The position numbers were made by a program, and so were the translations under genes. Below, piece by piece: positions 44,542 to 55,723 of a stretch of DNA of 64,000 nucleotides (position 1 is the first letter of the stretch; the number at the start of each line of letters is the position of its first letter). This DNA is from Azolla caroliniana (Eukaryota; Polypodiophyta). The notes under the pieces were generated by a model that worked only from the letters and a program-made list of their open reading frames with translations, was not told the DNA's origin and did no database searches. The stretch is taken from contig JBHGNT010000012.1 of the NCBI GenBank assembly GCA_043228905.1, forward strand, positions 13,578,001 to 13,642,000. The letters run 5' to 3'.

Positions 44542-45934
44542 ATGGCTCAAAATAACGACCCGATGTCATCCACTCAAGCGGAAGGAACTCAAGGAAATCC
44601 TCCTGGACAAATGTCCATTGAGATGTATTTTTCGCAAATAACCCAATACCTTAGTTTCACCACTCAACAGATAACCAAACTTCGGCAATCTAAAAGTGCT
44701 CTCGAGGCACGTGTCATTAGTTTACAACGTGCGACTAATAGACCTGATGAGCGATAGGGTGAACCATCGTTTGTCGTTAAGCCATTTACGGGAGAAAAAA
44801 GGAAAGATCGAAGAAGCAATATGCACGTGACTGGGCTAATGGGAGTCTCATTTTGAGCTCTATCCCACGCTAGATAGTACGAAGATTGCACATGTCGGCC
44901 GAGAAGAAGGGGGTAAGGCCGCCGCCTGGTGGCGTGGGCTCCGAGCTTTGGGGAAACTGCCCGATACCTGGACAGATTTTGTCACAATTTTTAAGGGCCA
45001 ATTTCTGCAACCTCCCTCTCGAACCGAGACAGCTCAAGCTTTAATGAACCTCTTTAGTAGGAAGTTTTCCGCGCTAGAAGACTATGTCCACCATGCTAGA
45101 ACCCAAATCCAAAAGTGGGGTCTAGAAGGGTACAATTGGTTAATAGCTTGTTTTGTCAATGGCATCCCCAATTCGGACTATCACTGGATACTGCACGATA
45201 AGGATCCAAAATCCTTCGAAGAGGCCGTTGAAATAGTTCTTTGCTATCAACGCACTTCGAAGAAGGACCACAACAAACCCCACAAAGCGCCCGAGACTAA
45301 GCAGTCGCAATTCGTTGGGAAACGCAAGACACCCAACAAACTCATGGATCGCGATTGTAAGCGACAACATCCTTTTTGCGTATTCTGCAAAAAGAAGGGT
45401 CATAGAAAAGATCAATGTCGAAAGCTCCAACGAAAAGAGCACGACAACAAAGCTCAAGCTACAGACCATAAAGGTCAACTTCCTAATGTCCTTCAGGTCT
45501 ATACACATCATTTAAGTAATTGTCAATGTTCTTTCCCTCACTATGTATTGGGTTCTACTGATTTACTACGTGCAAACGGGTATATCAATGGATCTCTCGT
45601 AAAATTTTTATTTGATTCGGGGAGCTCACACAAATTTGTGAATGATCGTTTGATTCAGATATGGGGAATCCAACCCACCATAAGTGATCACACCTACAGG
45701 GTGCACTTGGCTGATGGAAGAGTACAATACATCAACGGGGCGATTCATTCATTAGGAATTTCTATTGACACTTATATAGAGGAAGTAGACTTCTATGTAA
45801 TGAACCTTTGTACTAGTGATGTAATACTGGGTTATCCTTGGTTCTCTAATAAAAAATCTTCTTTATCTATTGATTGGGTTCATCAGTCAATAACATTTGT
45901 ACTGAACATTGTACTCATTTTATTCAATGTGTAA
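44542..45934 (+). pseudogene. gag-pol: second gag-protease module of G3
   Basis: Copy of 15440-16832, with the in-frame TAG near 44755 and a 328-codon frame from 44948 carrying HPFCVFCKKKGHRKDQC and FLFDSGSSHKFVN. It ends at a 1-base deletion near 45906. Confidence 0.87.
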
Positions 45935-45978
45935 AAAAACAATCCCTCTCGATTGTTTCCTCTCCATGAATATCAGAG

Positions 45979-47309
45979 TTGTCTTGTTCTACTCTATTTT
46001 ATTGTGTACTTGATCCGGACATTCACATTTACAATATCGATAATGTCTCGGTTCAATTAACATATTTTGAACAACAACTTGATGAAATCTTAAATGATTT
46101 TCGTGATGTTTTTCCGAGTGAAGTACCAGATGGGTTAACTCCTAAACGTAATATAGACCATCGTATAGATATTGTACTTGGTGTTGCACCAATAAGTATA
46201 ACTCCTTATCGCTTAAGTCGATCCGAAGAGGATGAGGTATCTAAGCAACTCAGGGACTATTTACGAATGGGTTATATATACGTTATATTAATACTCCATG
46301 GGGTGCACCAATTCTCTTGGTTAAAAAGAAAGAGCGCACATGGCGTATGTGTATTAATTACCGACGCTTGAATAAAGTGACGATCAAGAATTCGTATCCA
46401 TTGCCCCGGGCTGACGATCTAATTGACCGTCTCCAGGGAGCTCGGTATTTTACGAAACTTGATATCCGTACTGGCTACCATCAAATAAGAATAAGTGAGG
46501 ACGATGTTCCTAAAACGGCATTTCGTACGCGCTATGGCCATTACGAGTTTTTGGTTATGCCTTTTGGTTTGACCAATGCTCCGGCTACTTTTCAACAAGA
46601 AATGAATGACATTTTCCGAGAACAACTTGGAAAATTTGTCGTTATTTTCTTGGATGATATTTTAGTTTATAGCCGTACATTACAAGAACATGCTAGACAT
46701 GTCCGCTTTGTTTTACAAACATTGCGTGACAAACAATTTTATGCGAAGATCTCAAAATGTGAGTTCTTCAAGAAATCAATTACTTATCTAGGACATCTCA
46801 TAACCGAACGAGGAGTTGAAATTGATCCTTCTCGCATTGAGAAAATCAAGCTTTGGCCCACTCTTCGGAATATTCGAGAAGTTCGATCATTCCTTGGTTT
46901 TGTGGGGTTTTTGCGAAAGTCTCTTCGTAATTACTCCCAATTGACGACGTCGTTTACTGATCTTTTAAAAGGTCAAACGCGTAAGTCTACAAAACCTATT
47001 GTGTGGAATGCTACACTAGACCTTGCCTTTAAGGAACTCAAGGACCTGGTTTGCAAGGCTCCTTCACTTCTTTTACCCGATCCTTCAAAACCTTTTGAGG
47101 TTGAAACCGATGCCAGCGATTACGCTATAGGTGCTGTCTTGTATCAAGATGGTAAACCGATAGCATTCGAGAGTAAGAAACTTGATTCTGCTCAATGTCG
47201 GTATACCGTTCCAGAAAAGGAATTATTTGCAGTTATACATGCGCTCAAAACATGGCGCCATTATCTTTATGGAAATCACTTTGTGGTAACTACGGACCAC
47301 GAGTCTTGA
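45979..47309 (+). pseudogene. pol: G3 reverse transcriptase and RNase H
   Basis: 45979-46371 carries the RT N-terminus and ends in a 2-base TATATA expansion. From 46317 a 330-codon frame holds the fingers ([20 protein letters not shown]), [19 protein letters not shown], the catalytic FLDD at 46648-46659 and the thumb ([14 protein letters not shown]). RNase H follows ([40 protein letters not shown]). One missing C near 47305 ends the frame in RNase H. Confidence 0.92.
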
Positions 47310-48967
47310 AATATTTTTGTGACCAACAAGACCTGAAAGGTCGTAAGGCACGATGGGCTGATCTCATCCAGGACTTTGATTTTTCCATACGATATCGTAA
47401 AGGTTCCATGAACACTGTCGCTGATGCACTAAGTCGCATCCGTGAAGTTAACATGCTTAGCTTCACTGCAATATCATCAGATCTTTATGATCACCTTCGA
47501 GGAAAGTATCCTGATGACAGTTATTTCGCAAAATACTGGGCAAGAGTTGAGTCTAGAACAGTCACCACCACATCCTCGAAGGAATACTTCCAAATTGCTA
47601 ACGGTTTGCTCTATCGTAATGGGAAGGTTTGTGTTCCAGATTTACCCGAGGTCAAAAAGAGGATTCTTTTTCAATGCCATGATGCACCCTCAGCAGGGCA
47701 CCCTGGAATACATCGTACACTCGTTCTCATCTCCACTCAATTTTATTGGCCTAAGATGCGTCCTGACATACATAGCTATGTGACTAAATGTCACCAGTGT
47801 CAAGTTAACAAAGCCGAGCGACTTAAAGTCGCAGGACTTTTACATCCCTTGGACATTCCCAATAATAAGTGGGAAAGTATATCCATGGATTTTATTGTTA
47901 GCCTTCCTCGCACCCAAAAAGGTCATGATGCCATCTGGGTTGTCGTTGATCGACTAACTAAAATGGCCAAATTTATTGCTACTAAAACCACGGTAACGGC
48001 TCCTGAACTGGCTTACCAATTCGTTGACGAATTGTTTCGTTTTTATGGGTTACCGATGGATATCGTGAGTGATCGAGATCCAAAGTTTACTAGTGACTTC
48101 TGGACACAAGTATTTAAGAAGTTAGAAACTACGTTGAGCATGAGCTCCACGGATCATCCTCAATCCGACGGACAGACAGAACGAGTAAATCAAATTATTG
48201 AGGACATGCTTCGAGCATACGTTGGTGCAAAACCAACAAAATGGGAACATTATCTCCCAATTTTGGAGTTTGCTTATAACAGCTCCAAGCATACGTCGAC
48301 GGGATATAGTCCTTTTATGTTGATGTATGGTTTTCAGCCACGAGCCCCGATTGATGTTACTATACATCATGATGAGTTGCGAAGTACGCAAAACTTTCTT
48401 CGGGATATGCAAGATATGTTGCATATTGCACGAGATAATATAAAAACAGCTCAAGATAGAGCGCGTTTTTATGCCGATCATCATAGGCAACCTCGTGTAT
48501 TCAACCCTGGACAGAAGGTATTTTTACGTGTACCTCACAATTCTAAGACATTGTCTACGGGTAAGTGCGCTAAGTTAGCCCCACGGTTTTGTGGACCTTT
48601 TACAGTCCTCAAACGCATTGGGTCATCAGCCTATCGTCTCGCTCTTCCCGATGGTGTCGGAATTCATCCAGTCTTTCATGTGAGTCGTCTAAAAGAACTT
48701 CTAGGTTCTGGCGACAATACAGTTACGACTGAAACTCTGGTTACTTCTGAAGAATTATCTTCTAAACCACATGTACCAGAAAGAATTCTCGATGTTAAAA
48801 CAAAAAAATTACGTGCTAAAGAAATCCGAGAATTTAAAATAAAATGGATGGATAAATCAATAAAAGATGCCACATGGGAACGCGAAAATACTCTTAGAAC
48901 TAACTTCCCTAACTTTCCATTGCAAGAGTGCAATGTTTTAAAGAGGGGGAGTATGTTACGGGCATGA
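47195..48967 (+). pseudogene. pol: G3 RNase H end, integrase and chromodomain
   Basis: True coding begins near 47306, after the 1-base deletion; the upstream Met is out of frame. It encodes the RNase H tail (YFCDQQDLKGRKARWADLIQ), VADALSRIREV and an H2C2 zinc domain (GIHRTLVLI.. CHQCQVNKAERLK). The integrase core has Asp near 47887, Asp near 48070 and Glu near 48178. The tail has CGPFTVLKRIGSSAYRL and HPVFHVSRLKELLG, and the chromodomain PERILDVKTKKLRAKEIREF then KWMDKSIKDATWERENTL. Coding runs into the polypurine tract and LTR, as in some chromoviruses. Confidence 0.92.
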
Positions 48968-49385
48968 CCATATAATATCCCGTGGTAAGAATTTACCGTA
49001 GTATTCTATACACGTGGATAAGTGTGAGGGTTAAATGAGAGTGTAAAGAAGGGGAGGATTACTTTTAATCCTCGGGATTGAGACAACCCATTAAGTCAAG
49101 TGTGAACTTGCCTGGGGGCCTTGGGTATCGCTATAAATAAGAGGCCTAGCTACCCTCATTTGATCATCTTTTGACTACATCGAGACTCTGCTCGTGTGGT
49201 GGGTCAACTCTTGTAGCGAGCGCGCCAGCACCAGGTACGACTCGACGCCACGGCGGTGGTATGGGACGCCGATCGAGGCTCGAGTCCGTCTCGATCCCTT
49301 CGCTCGGGGGTGACCGGGTGGATCGGCACCCTTCTTTCTCTTTCTCCTTTCTATCTATCTTTTCATTATCCTTATCTTAAGCTTA
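48954..49385 (+). repeat. 3' LTR of G3, end missing
   Basis: It follows AAAGAGGGGGAGTA. It matches 455-bp LTRs to CTTAAGCTTA and then switches to the hairpin/SINE-like repeat, losing the last about 23 bp, so no TSD can be read. Confidence 0.9.
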
Positions 49386-49745
49386 AATATAGTGCTCATG
49401 CTCGCTAGATGTGCACGAGTCATTTTTTATTGGTGTACATTTTTCTTATAAATAAAGTATTCATGCATTCTAAAAAATGCATGACTTACCTTTTAATAAA
49501 GGTAGGCGTAAATAAAGGTCTTATATATATTAAATCTATATTTAAAACACTTAGGATAAGTTAGTATAATGGTAAGGTTGGGGTTTGTTTATGTGGAGGT
49601 ATAGGGTTCCAATCTTGCCCTATGCATGTAATAAATATTTTTAATATTTTATTTTTATTTATTTATTATATGTACTCTAAATCGGATATAGTGTTTTACA
49701 TATTTCACATAGTGTGTAATTCACACTACGACAACATATAGTATG
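49386..49745 (+). repeat. second copy of hairpin units and SINE-like sequence
   Basis: Matches 7042-7290 and 7485-7510: two hairpin units, then the A-box-like TAGTATAATGG (49562) and B-box-like GGTTCCAATCT (49605), then CACACTACGACAAC. It lacks the CCGGTTCT block present at 7290-7480. Confidence 0.65.
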
Positions 49746-50716
49746 TTAAATACTTCAAGAATTTGAAAATTATTTACCTTTCTAAAAAATATTTGTAATA
49801 TTGTAAAAAGCATCTATGTTTACACAATTTTGTGATGTACATTATAGTTCTACATCTTAAAATGCATATAATACATTTTAACATTTCACATCCTAAAATA
49901 CTTATAATATGGATATCAACGTTCATTTATTCTATAAATCAGTGTAAGTGTGTATCACGATGTTCTATTTCAAATTGTAATGATTTACGATTATGGCTTC
50001 ATAGATTGAGGAATCGTCTACAATATCACACTCAGGAAAGGTTTCTCTCTTCTTTTCACTCTTCTTCATCTTCTTCTTCTATCTTCTGTGATTATCACAG
50101 TCAGAGTCAGTACAGGTTTTTGTTTCCTTTTCTCTCTTCTTCTTCTGAATCTTCTTCTTCGTCATCGTCGTTATCTCTTCTGTTCTTCTTTCTTCCTTCT
50201 TCTTGCTTCTTTTTCACTAAAATCTTTTTTTTCTTTTGCTTTTTGTTGGGGTTTTACTTGCATTTTGTTATAAATACGTATTATACCTATTTTTTCAAAT
50301 GCACGTTAAATACCATATTGGACAAATGTACATGATATTTAACTGAACAACATTGAGGTATAGTACATACTATACAAATTATGAGGTACTATATGTATTT
50401 AAACGTTAAATACGGGTACGTAAACAACCATGGTTCGTAGGCATGTTTTTGGGAGTCAGTGTCATTCACTCGTATGAGCATTGAAGTACTTGTCAGTACT
50501 TCTGTCAATCCTTTTAAGGACTTGTATAAAAATTGTTCTGTAGGACATTTGTATGTACAGAGTGCTATTATTTTGAATAGAGTTTATGTTATTCTGCTCT
50601 CTCTGTCTCTCCCATGTACGATGCATTCTAAGCTTCCATTAAACCTATGTTTATTCTCTATTGCTATCCGGTGTAACCGGTTTTGCCTTAGCTTCCGCAC
50701 ATTATCTTTTACAAAA
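49746..50716. other. AT-rich and pyrimidine-rich sequence, no gene
   Basis: 49746-50030 is AT-rich with no recognised feature. 50041-50260 is a TTC/TCT-rich tract whose long serine/phenylalanine frames are compositional. 50260-50716 shows nothing I can name. Confidence 0.6.
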
Positions 50717-51090
50717 TGAGAGTGAGAAAGCAGGATGTCGATCCATCCGACCACCCCCAAGCAAAGGGATCGAGATGGACTCGAGCTTTGATCGGTGTCC
50801 CATACCATTGCCATGGCGTCGAGTCGTACATGGTGCTAGCGTGCTCACTACAAGAGTTGACCCACCACAGAACGGAGTCTCGACATAGTCAAGAGATGAT
50901 CAAATGAGGGTAGCGATACCCAAGGCCCCTAGGCAAGTTCACACTTGGCCTAATGGGTTGTCTCAATCCCATTGATTAAAGTAATCCTTCCCTTCTTTAC
51001 ACTCTCGTTGAACCCTCACACTTTATCCACGTGTATAGAATACTACGGTAAATTCTCACTACGGGATATTATAAGGTCATGCCCATAATA
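50717..51090 (-). repeat. truncated gypsy LTR, right end of nested insertion
   Basis: Reverse G-family LTR of about 374 bp, from a U5-side truncation at about 50717 to the mutated U3 end GCCCATAATA at 51090. It has a 12-bp gap near the TATA region compared with other copies. It pairs with the LTR at 33259-33712. Confidence 0.8.
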
Positions 51091-51400
51091 GCAGGGAAGT
51101 TTTCTAAGAGAGGGGATGAGGTCTCGATCAATGGCACAAACCATGCTTGTGTCAGCCCTGACAGAAGGGTGCCAACAAGGCCGACCTGAGAAAAATCGCT
51201 AGCATATCGTTGGGGTTGTAAACGGATGATAAACTAAATTTGATTGATGAAACCGCGAAGATACGCCCTCGTTCCATTGAATTTGTCGGGTAGACTAACG
51301 ATGGGTTCGAGGACATATGGATGGGAAGGGGAAATGGTTGGGCTAGGTGCTGATTGTGGGTGTGGCTCAAAGGGGGGCTCAAATTATGTTTGGAGTGGCT
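51091..51400 (-). pseudogene. gag: H-type gag fragment, right side of nested insertion (H2)
   Basis: Minus-strand coding in one main frame: VSLPDKFNGTRAYLRGFINQI, then a stop and frame change, QRYASDFSQVGLVGTLLSGLTQAWF, and SSPLLENFPA at the LTR edge. It is the same capsid type as H1, of which it is a diverged relative. Confidence 0.75.
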
Positions 51401-52260
51401 ACAACCTATTGGCCTAGCCGAATTGGACCCGAATTTTCTTATTGTATCTCGGATGACAATCGGGTGCTAAACTTGCTCAAAGTGGCTACTACAATTAGGG
51501 GGGACAGATCTGACTAGTCTTCCCGAATATCGCCTAGCCGGATTGAGCGTAGTTAATTGTCACTCTGATTTCAAAGGCCGATCAAAGATTATATGCTATT
51601 TGTGCCATTTTCCCAGGCCAATCTTGCTTCAACTGACTACCATGATGAGAAGGGCAAAGCCGACTGGTCTTTCTAGATGTCGTCTAGCCGAATGAAGCAC
51701 GGATGGGGTTTGTTCATGGGCCAAATCTACTTCAAGTTGTTACAACGCAGAAGTGAACAACGTTGGATGACCTGTCTGATTGCCATCTAACCCGAGGAAG
51801 CACGATTGAGACCAATCCAATGAGAAAAAAACTCACCCCAAGCGACTACAATCACAAAAACAAAGTATAGCCAGCAAGCCTACTTCAAGGGTGATCTAGC
51901 TTAGTGGAGTGCAAACTTTTTAGGTGTTTCTTCTCATAGAGAGTGATCTCATAATCTGTTCGAATAGACAAATCTGTCTTAAAAATCTACAAGGGACACT
52001 AGGAGGAGTGATGACGAAGATAAGATGGTGATCAGGTGCCTTATATCTTCGTATAGATGACAAGCAACAAGTGTAACAACAAATTAACAACATGAGAGCA
52101 ACTAAATCAAAATATAAGATCAAGAAGGACAACAAGATGAGACATGGAGAAGGGCACAGGCATAGTGTAACTGTCTTATCACAAGAAGTTACATATATGT
52201 CACAACAACACCACACTAGGTTACAAATTTCAATTTAAATACAAATTGAACTAGGGCAAC
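51401..52260. repeat. diverged ~105-120-bp repeats, then unassigned sequence
   Basis: From about 51405 to 51830 a unit recurs about four times. It contains an AGTGGCTACNAC-like start, GACTGGTCTTYC and a TCGYCTAGCCGAATGAAGCACG-like end. 51840-52260 has no recognised feature. The repeats may be in the leader of the H2 element. Confidence 0.5.
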
Positions 52261-52269
52261 AACCCTTCG

Positions 52270-53250
52270 CTGTCTTAACCTAAACCTAGTCTGTCCAATG
52301 GCATAGTGTGAATACATTCATTATGTGCTTGTATTCGACACTTCGATCTCCAAAAGGGATGTTGCTTGTGCTCAACTTTCTCATGGATATGCAACCCTTA
52401 GTGGTATTGAAAGACAATCTACACATTTGCAGCTCCAAGATCCAAGAACTAAATTGTGGTTGATCAATACACTTCTGAGACAAATTTTGTTCTTTTTAGA
52501 GTAGAAACATGGGGATTGAGTCTTAACATGGCAAATAAACCTTCATTTTCAATGATTGCTTGCATGATATAATCTAGATAGAGATTAGAGCAGCCTTGTA
52601 ATGATTGAGGCATTATTATGATCAGTGACCTATATCCAACGGCTTTGGGAGCTCCCTACATGAAGGCATTTATGTCATCAAAGCATCTTGATGAAAATCC
52701 AGCTATTCATTGTTGGTATGTTGAAATGCAACAATGGTTTGAGTCATATGGAATGAGTGTAAATGCACTACTCCGTTCCAATATAGCTTGGATTGTCCCC
52801 ATCTAAACATGACCAAAGTGGGCCTTTTCTATTTAGAACTCAAGAGACACAAGGAAATTTGAAGGAGAATCATACCGCCAAACAAGCTCATCTACAAAGA
52901 ATAGAGTGAGCCAAATTGATATTATTAACTTGGAAACAAAAATAACATGGATGAGCCCCATAATATCACTTGGTATGAAGATGACCCACTACGAGACACA
53001 CTTTTTACACACATTGGAGTATGGATTCATCATCATGCCACCTTATATGGACATACGCTTATCCTATGCATTCTATAGTATAATAGGATAGTTGCAAACT
53101 TCATCACTATCACGGACACACCAATCACAAACTCGGATGAAGCACGGATGATGGGGCTACAAGCATGGAACTTAAGAAGTTAGGAACGAGACAAGCGCAT
53201 GAAGACAGAGATGAAGAAGAAGACAAGATGGAATGGAACAAGAAGACTAG
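52270..53250 (+). pseudogene. LINE L2, C-terminal part of RT polyprotein
   Basis: Broken frames match the C-terminal half of a plant LINE ORF2: AQLSHGYATLSGIERQSTHLQ, then DPRTKLWLINTLL, VETWGLSLNMANK, ISDLYPTALGAPYMKAFMSS, PAIHCWYVEMQQWFESYGMS, and LGMKMTHYETHFLHTLEYGF with PPYMDIRLSYAF. It stops where copia C2 begins; the next expected motif is found at 57670. Family assignment is from recall of motif order, not a search. Confidence 0.65.
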
Positions 53251-53306
53251 ATTGATGTGTCAATGACTGATGTTGAAGGAAAAGAAGAAAGAAAGCTTCA
53301 TCGACA

Positions 53307-54130
53307 ATGAATACTCAAAGAAAGTTGGATCGAAACAACTTTGCATATTGGGAGTAGAAAATGCACCAATACCTTGTCAGGCAAGGATATTGGAGCTATA
53401 TCAAAGAAGCACAAGAAAATCAACCCGACCCATAAGACGTCGACTACTCAACATGGGAGCAAGCGGCAAGCCAAGTGATGTATTGCTTGGTGACATGTGT
53501 TCATGACCACATGCTCGTCTACATTCGAGAAGCCGAGACGCTGAAGGAAGCATGGGAGAATCTCAAGAAGCTTTTCGCCACCAACACGACGGCATGAAAC
53601 CTTCAACTCTACCAAGAGCTGAACAACATCCAACAAAGGGATATGTCCATCACAAGCTATACCTTGAAGATCAAGGAGCGTTGTGACTTGCTAGGCTCAA
53701 TAAGAGTCGATGTGGATGATGATGAAATGGTGCAAATATGCCTCGGCGGCTTTGCACCACGGTTTGGCACAATGAGGACTGTCATACTAGCACGGGAGAA
53801 TCCTCCCTCTTTCTTCAATCTTCAATCCATGTTGTTGGTTGAAGAAAACCATGTTCGAACAAGGAGCAATGCCTCGGAAGGCCACATGCTCTACATGCAT
53901 TCGAACGGAGGAAGAGGACGCAACCGAGCAAGAGGCCGATTCGGCCAAGGACGAGGTGGATGAGGTCTGACTCATGAAAACAACTCCCAATTTTGGCAAC
54001 AAGAAGGAAGCCATTGAGGAACCTTTGGAAGAAGGGGGAGCTTCCATTCTGTCCCACACCAACAAAACTCGATCGAATGTGGATATTGCGGCAAAATCAG
54101 CCACCACGAGAGTGTTGAAAGAAGATGCCC
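53307..54130 (+). pseudogene. gag: C2 Gag remnant
   Basis: Starts MNTQRKLDRNNFAYWE and then a stop. Capsid motifs follow in several frames (LVTCVHDHMLVYIREAE, then MSITSYTLKIKERCDLLG in the 53643-53963 frame, EENHVRTRSNASEGHM). The knuckle is CGYCGKISHHESV, where the last Cys is lost. Confidence 0.83.
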
Positions 54131-54179
54131 AAGTCAGCTTCCACTAGTCGACAACTCACCAATTACGCCACCGACTCTG

Positions 54180-55560
54180 ACTATGACGATCATGGTGGAA
54201 TGTTCGTGATGAGACATAGAGAAAATTCTATGTCGGCTTGTACCTGAACTAGTGCCACCAGTTTGGAAGACGTATGGTTCGTCGAATTTGGTGCCTCGAA
54301 CCATATGACGTCTCATCAAGAATGGTTCCGAGAACTTCAAGAGCCGGATCGAGTTGGCTATGTCGAAACTGGAGATGACACTACTCATCTGATTCAGCAC
54401 ATCGGCAATGTTCCATTCGGAAAAGAAGGTAACCAAAATACATTAAGAATGTCTTGCATGTACCAACTATTACGAAGAATTTGGTCTCCATCGGCCAAAT
54501 TGTTGAGCAAGGAATGCAAGTTCGATTTAATCAAGTCGGTTGTTCCATCGAGAAAGAGGGTCGACTCATCGCTCGTGGACGAAGAGAGGGCCGAATGTTC
54601 ATTCTCGACTCACACGAGATGAAATCGGCCATGTTTGCAAAAGGCATCAAAGCCGACACCGACATAGATTTGGGGCACAAGAAGATTGGCCACATCAACC
54701 TCCAAAAGCTCAAGGCAATGCAATCGAAAGGAGTTGTCATCGGACTCTCGACCTTCGAAGAGAAAGAGATTGAAGGCATATGTGCAGACTGCCAATTCAG
54801 CAAGCAACATCGATACCCATTTCCAAAGGAAAGGAACGTGGGTAAAGGCATACTCGACGTAATTCATTCCGATGTATGGGGACCGGCTTAGATGGCTACA
54901 TTCGGCGGATGTCGATACTACGTGGCCTTCATCGACGACTTCTCTAGGCACACATGGATCTACCCCATGTGGCTGAAGAGCAAAGTGTTCAGACACTTCC
55001 AAAAATTCAAGAGTGGAATCGAAAAGGAAACAGGTCAACATGTACAATGTCTTCAGTCGGATGGAGGAAAAGAGTACTTCTCCGACAAATTTTCGGCTTT
55101 TCTTCGAAAAGAAGGAATTCGGCAAGAATTTTCGTGTCGACATATGCCACAATAGAATGGAGTAGCCAAACAAAAGAATCAACACATCCTTGAAGTAGCA
55201 GGGGCCATGCTTAACGAGAAGCACATGCTGAAATCATATTGGGAAAAAGCCATCAACACAACCGTCTACCTAATGAACTGGTGTACAACATCCAACATGC
55301 ATGAGGTTACCCCGCACGAGAAGTTTTTCGGAAAGAAGCCGAATCTATCACATGTTTGGATATTCGGCTCCATTGCATACGTGCACATCCCCGACGAGAA
55401 GCTACAGAAGCTTGACCCAAAATCAGAGAAATGTATCCTCGTAGGATACTCACTGGAGCAAAAGGGGTACAAGTACTATAACCCCTTTACTCAGAAGGTT
55501 CGTGCAAGCCGAGATGTAGTCTTCGACAAATTGGCATCATGCTACGAACCCGAGCCGATG
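54180..55560 (+). pseudogene. pol: C2 protease and integrase
   Basis: The protease reads WFVEFGASNHMTSHQEWF, so the catalytic Asp and the following Ser of DSG are both changed. The pre-integrase region has GHKKIGHINLQKLKAM and CADCQFSKQHR. The integrase has HSDVWGPA followed by a TAG, QSDGGKEYFSD, and MPQ*NGVAKQKN, where the catalytic Glu of AERKN is now Lys. Every catalytic domain here is disabled. Confidence 0.87.
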
Positions 55561-55723
55561 AGAAGCTACAGAAGCTTGACCCAAAATCAGAGAAATGTAA
55601 CCTCGTAGGATACTCACTGGAGCAAAAGGGGTACAAGTACTATAACCCCTTTACTCAGAAGGTTCGTGTAAGCCGAGATGTAGTCTTCGACAAATTGGCA
55701 TCATGCTACAAACCCGAGCCGAA
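55396..55723 (+). repeat. 164-bp tandem duplication inside C2
   Basis: Units start GAGAAGCTACAGAAGCTTGA at 55396 and 55560. The unit length is not a multiple of three, so it shifts the frame. Units differ at only a few bases, so it is relatively recent compared with the rest of the decay. Confidence 0.9.

Larger units (their letters stand above)
36934..46364 (+). repeat. 9.43-kb duplicated block, copy B
   Basis: Second copy of 7831-17262. It contains the inverted gag/PR fragment (36934-37858) and inverted LTR piece, copia J, the gypsy 5' LTR, leader, tandem gag-PR modules and the RT start. The few differences include a 1-base indel near 41885. Confidence 0.9.
40064..49385 (+). mobile_element. 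Ty3/gypsy chromovirus G3, chimeric, best-preserved pol
   Basis: Same tandem layout as G1 (LTR, leader, gag-PR-RT', partial leader, gag-PR-RT-RH-IN-chromodomain, LTR). Pol downstream of 46364 is far better preserved than in G1: the RT, RNase H and integrase catalytic residues all remain, with only about three single-event frameshifts. The 3' LTR is cut at 49385. Confidence 0.9.
33259..51090 (-). mobile_element. nested gypsy insertion span (G4 ends) in an H-type gag
   Basis: The left end is a G-family LTR (33259-33712, minus). The right end is a truncated G-family LTR in the same orientation (50717-51090). The bases outside are GCGGG (33254-33258) and GCAGG (51091-51095), a 4/5-matching TSD, and the host gag frame reads straight across. 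The ends therefore belong to one old minus-strand insertion, later filled by other sequence. Confidence 0.7.

Noticed and set aside
50041-50335. Serine/phenylalanine-rich 167-codon frame that looks membrane-like
   Set aside because: Low-complexity TTC/TCT tract; hydrophobic look is compositional.
52618-52806. Possible small host gene
   Set aside because: The residues fit the C-terminal region of a LINE protein in order with neighbouring fragments.
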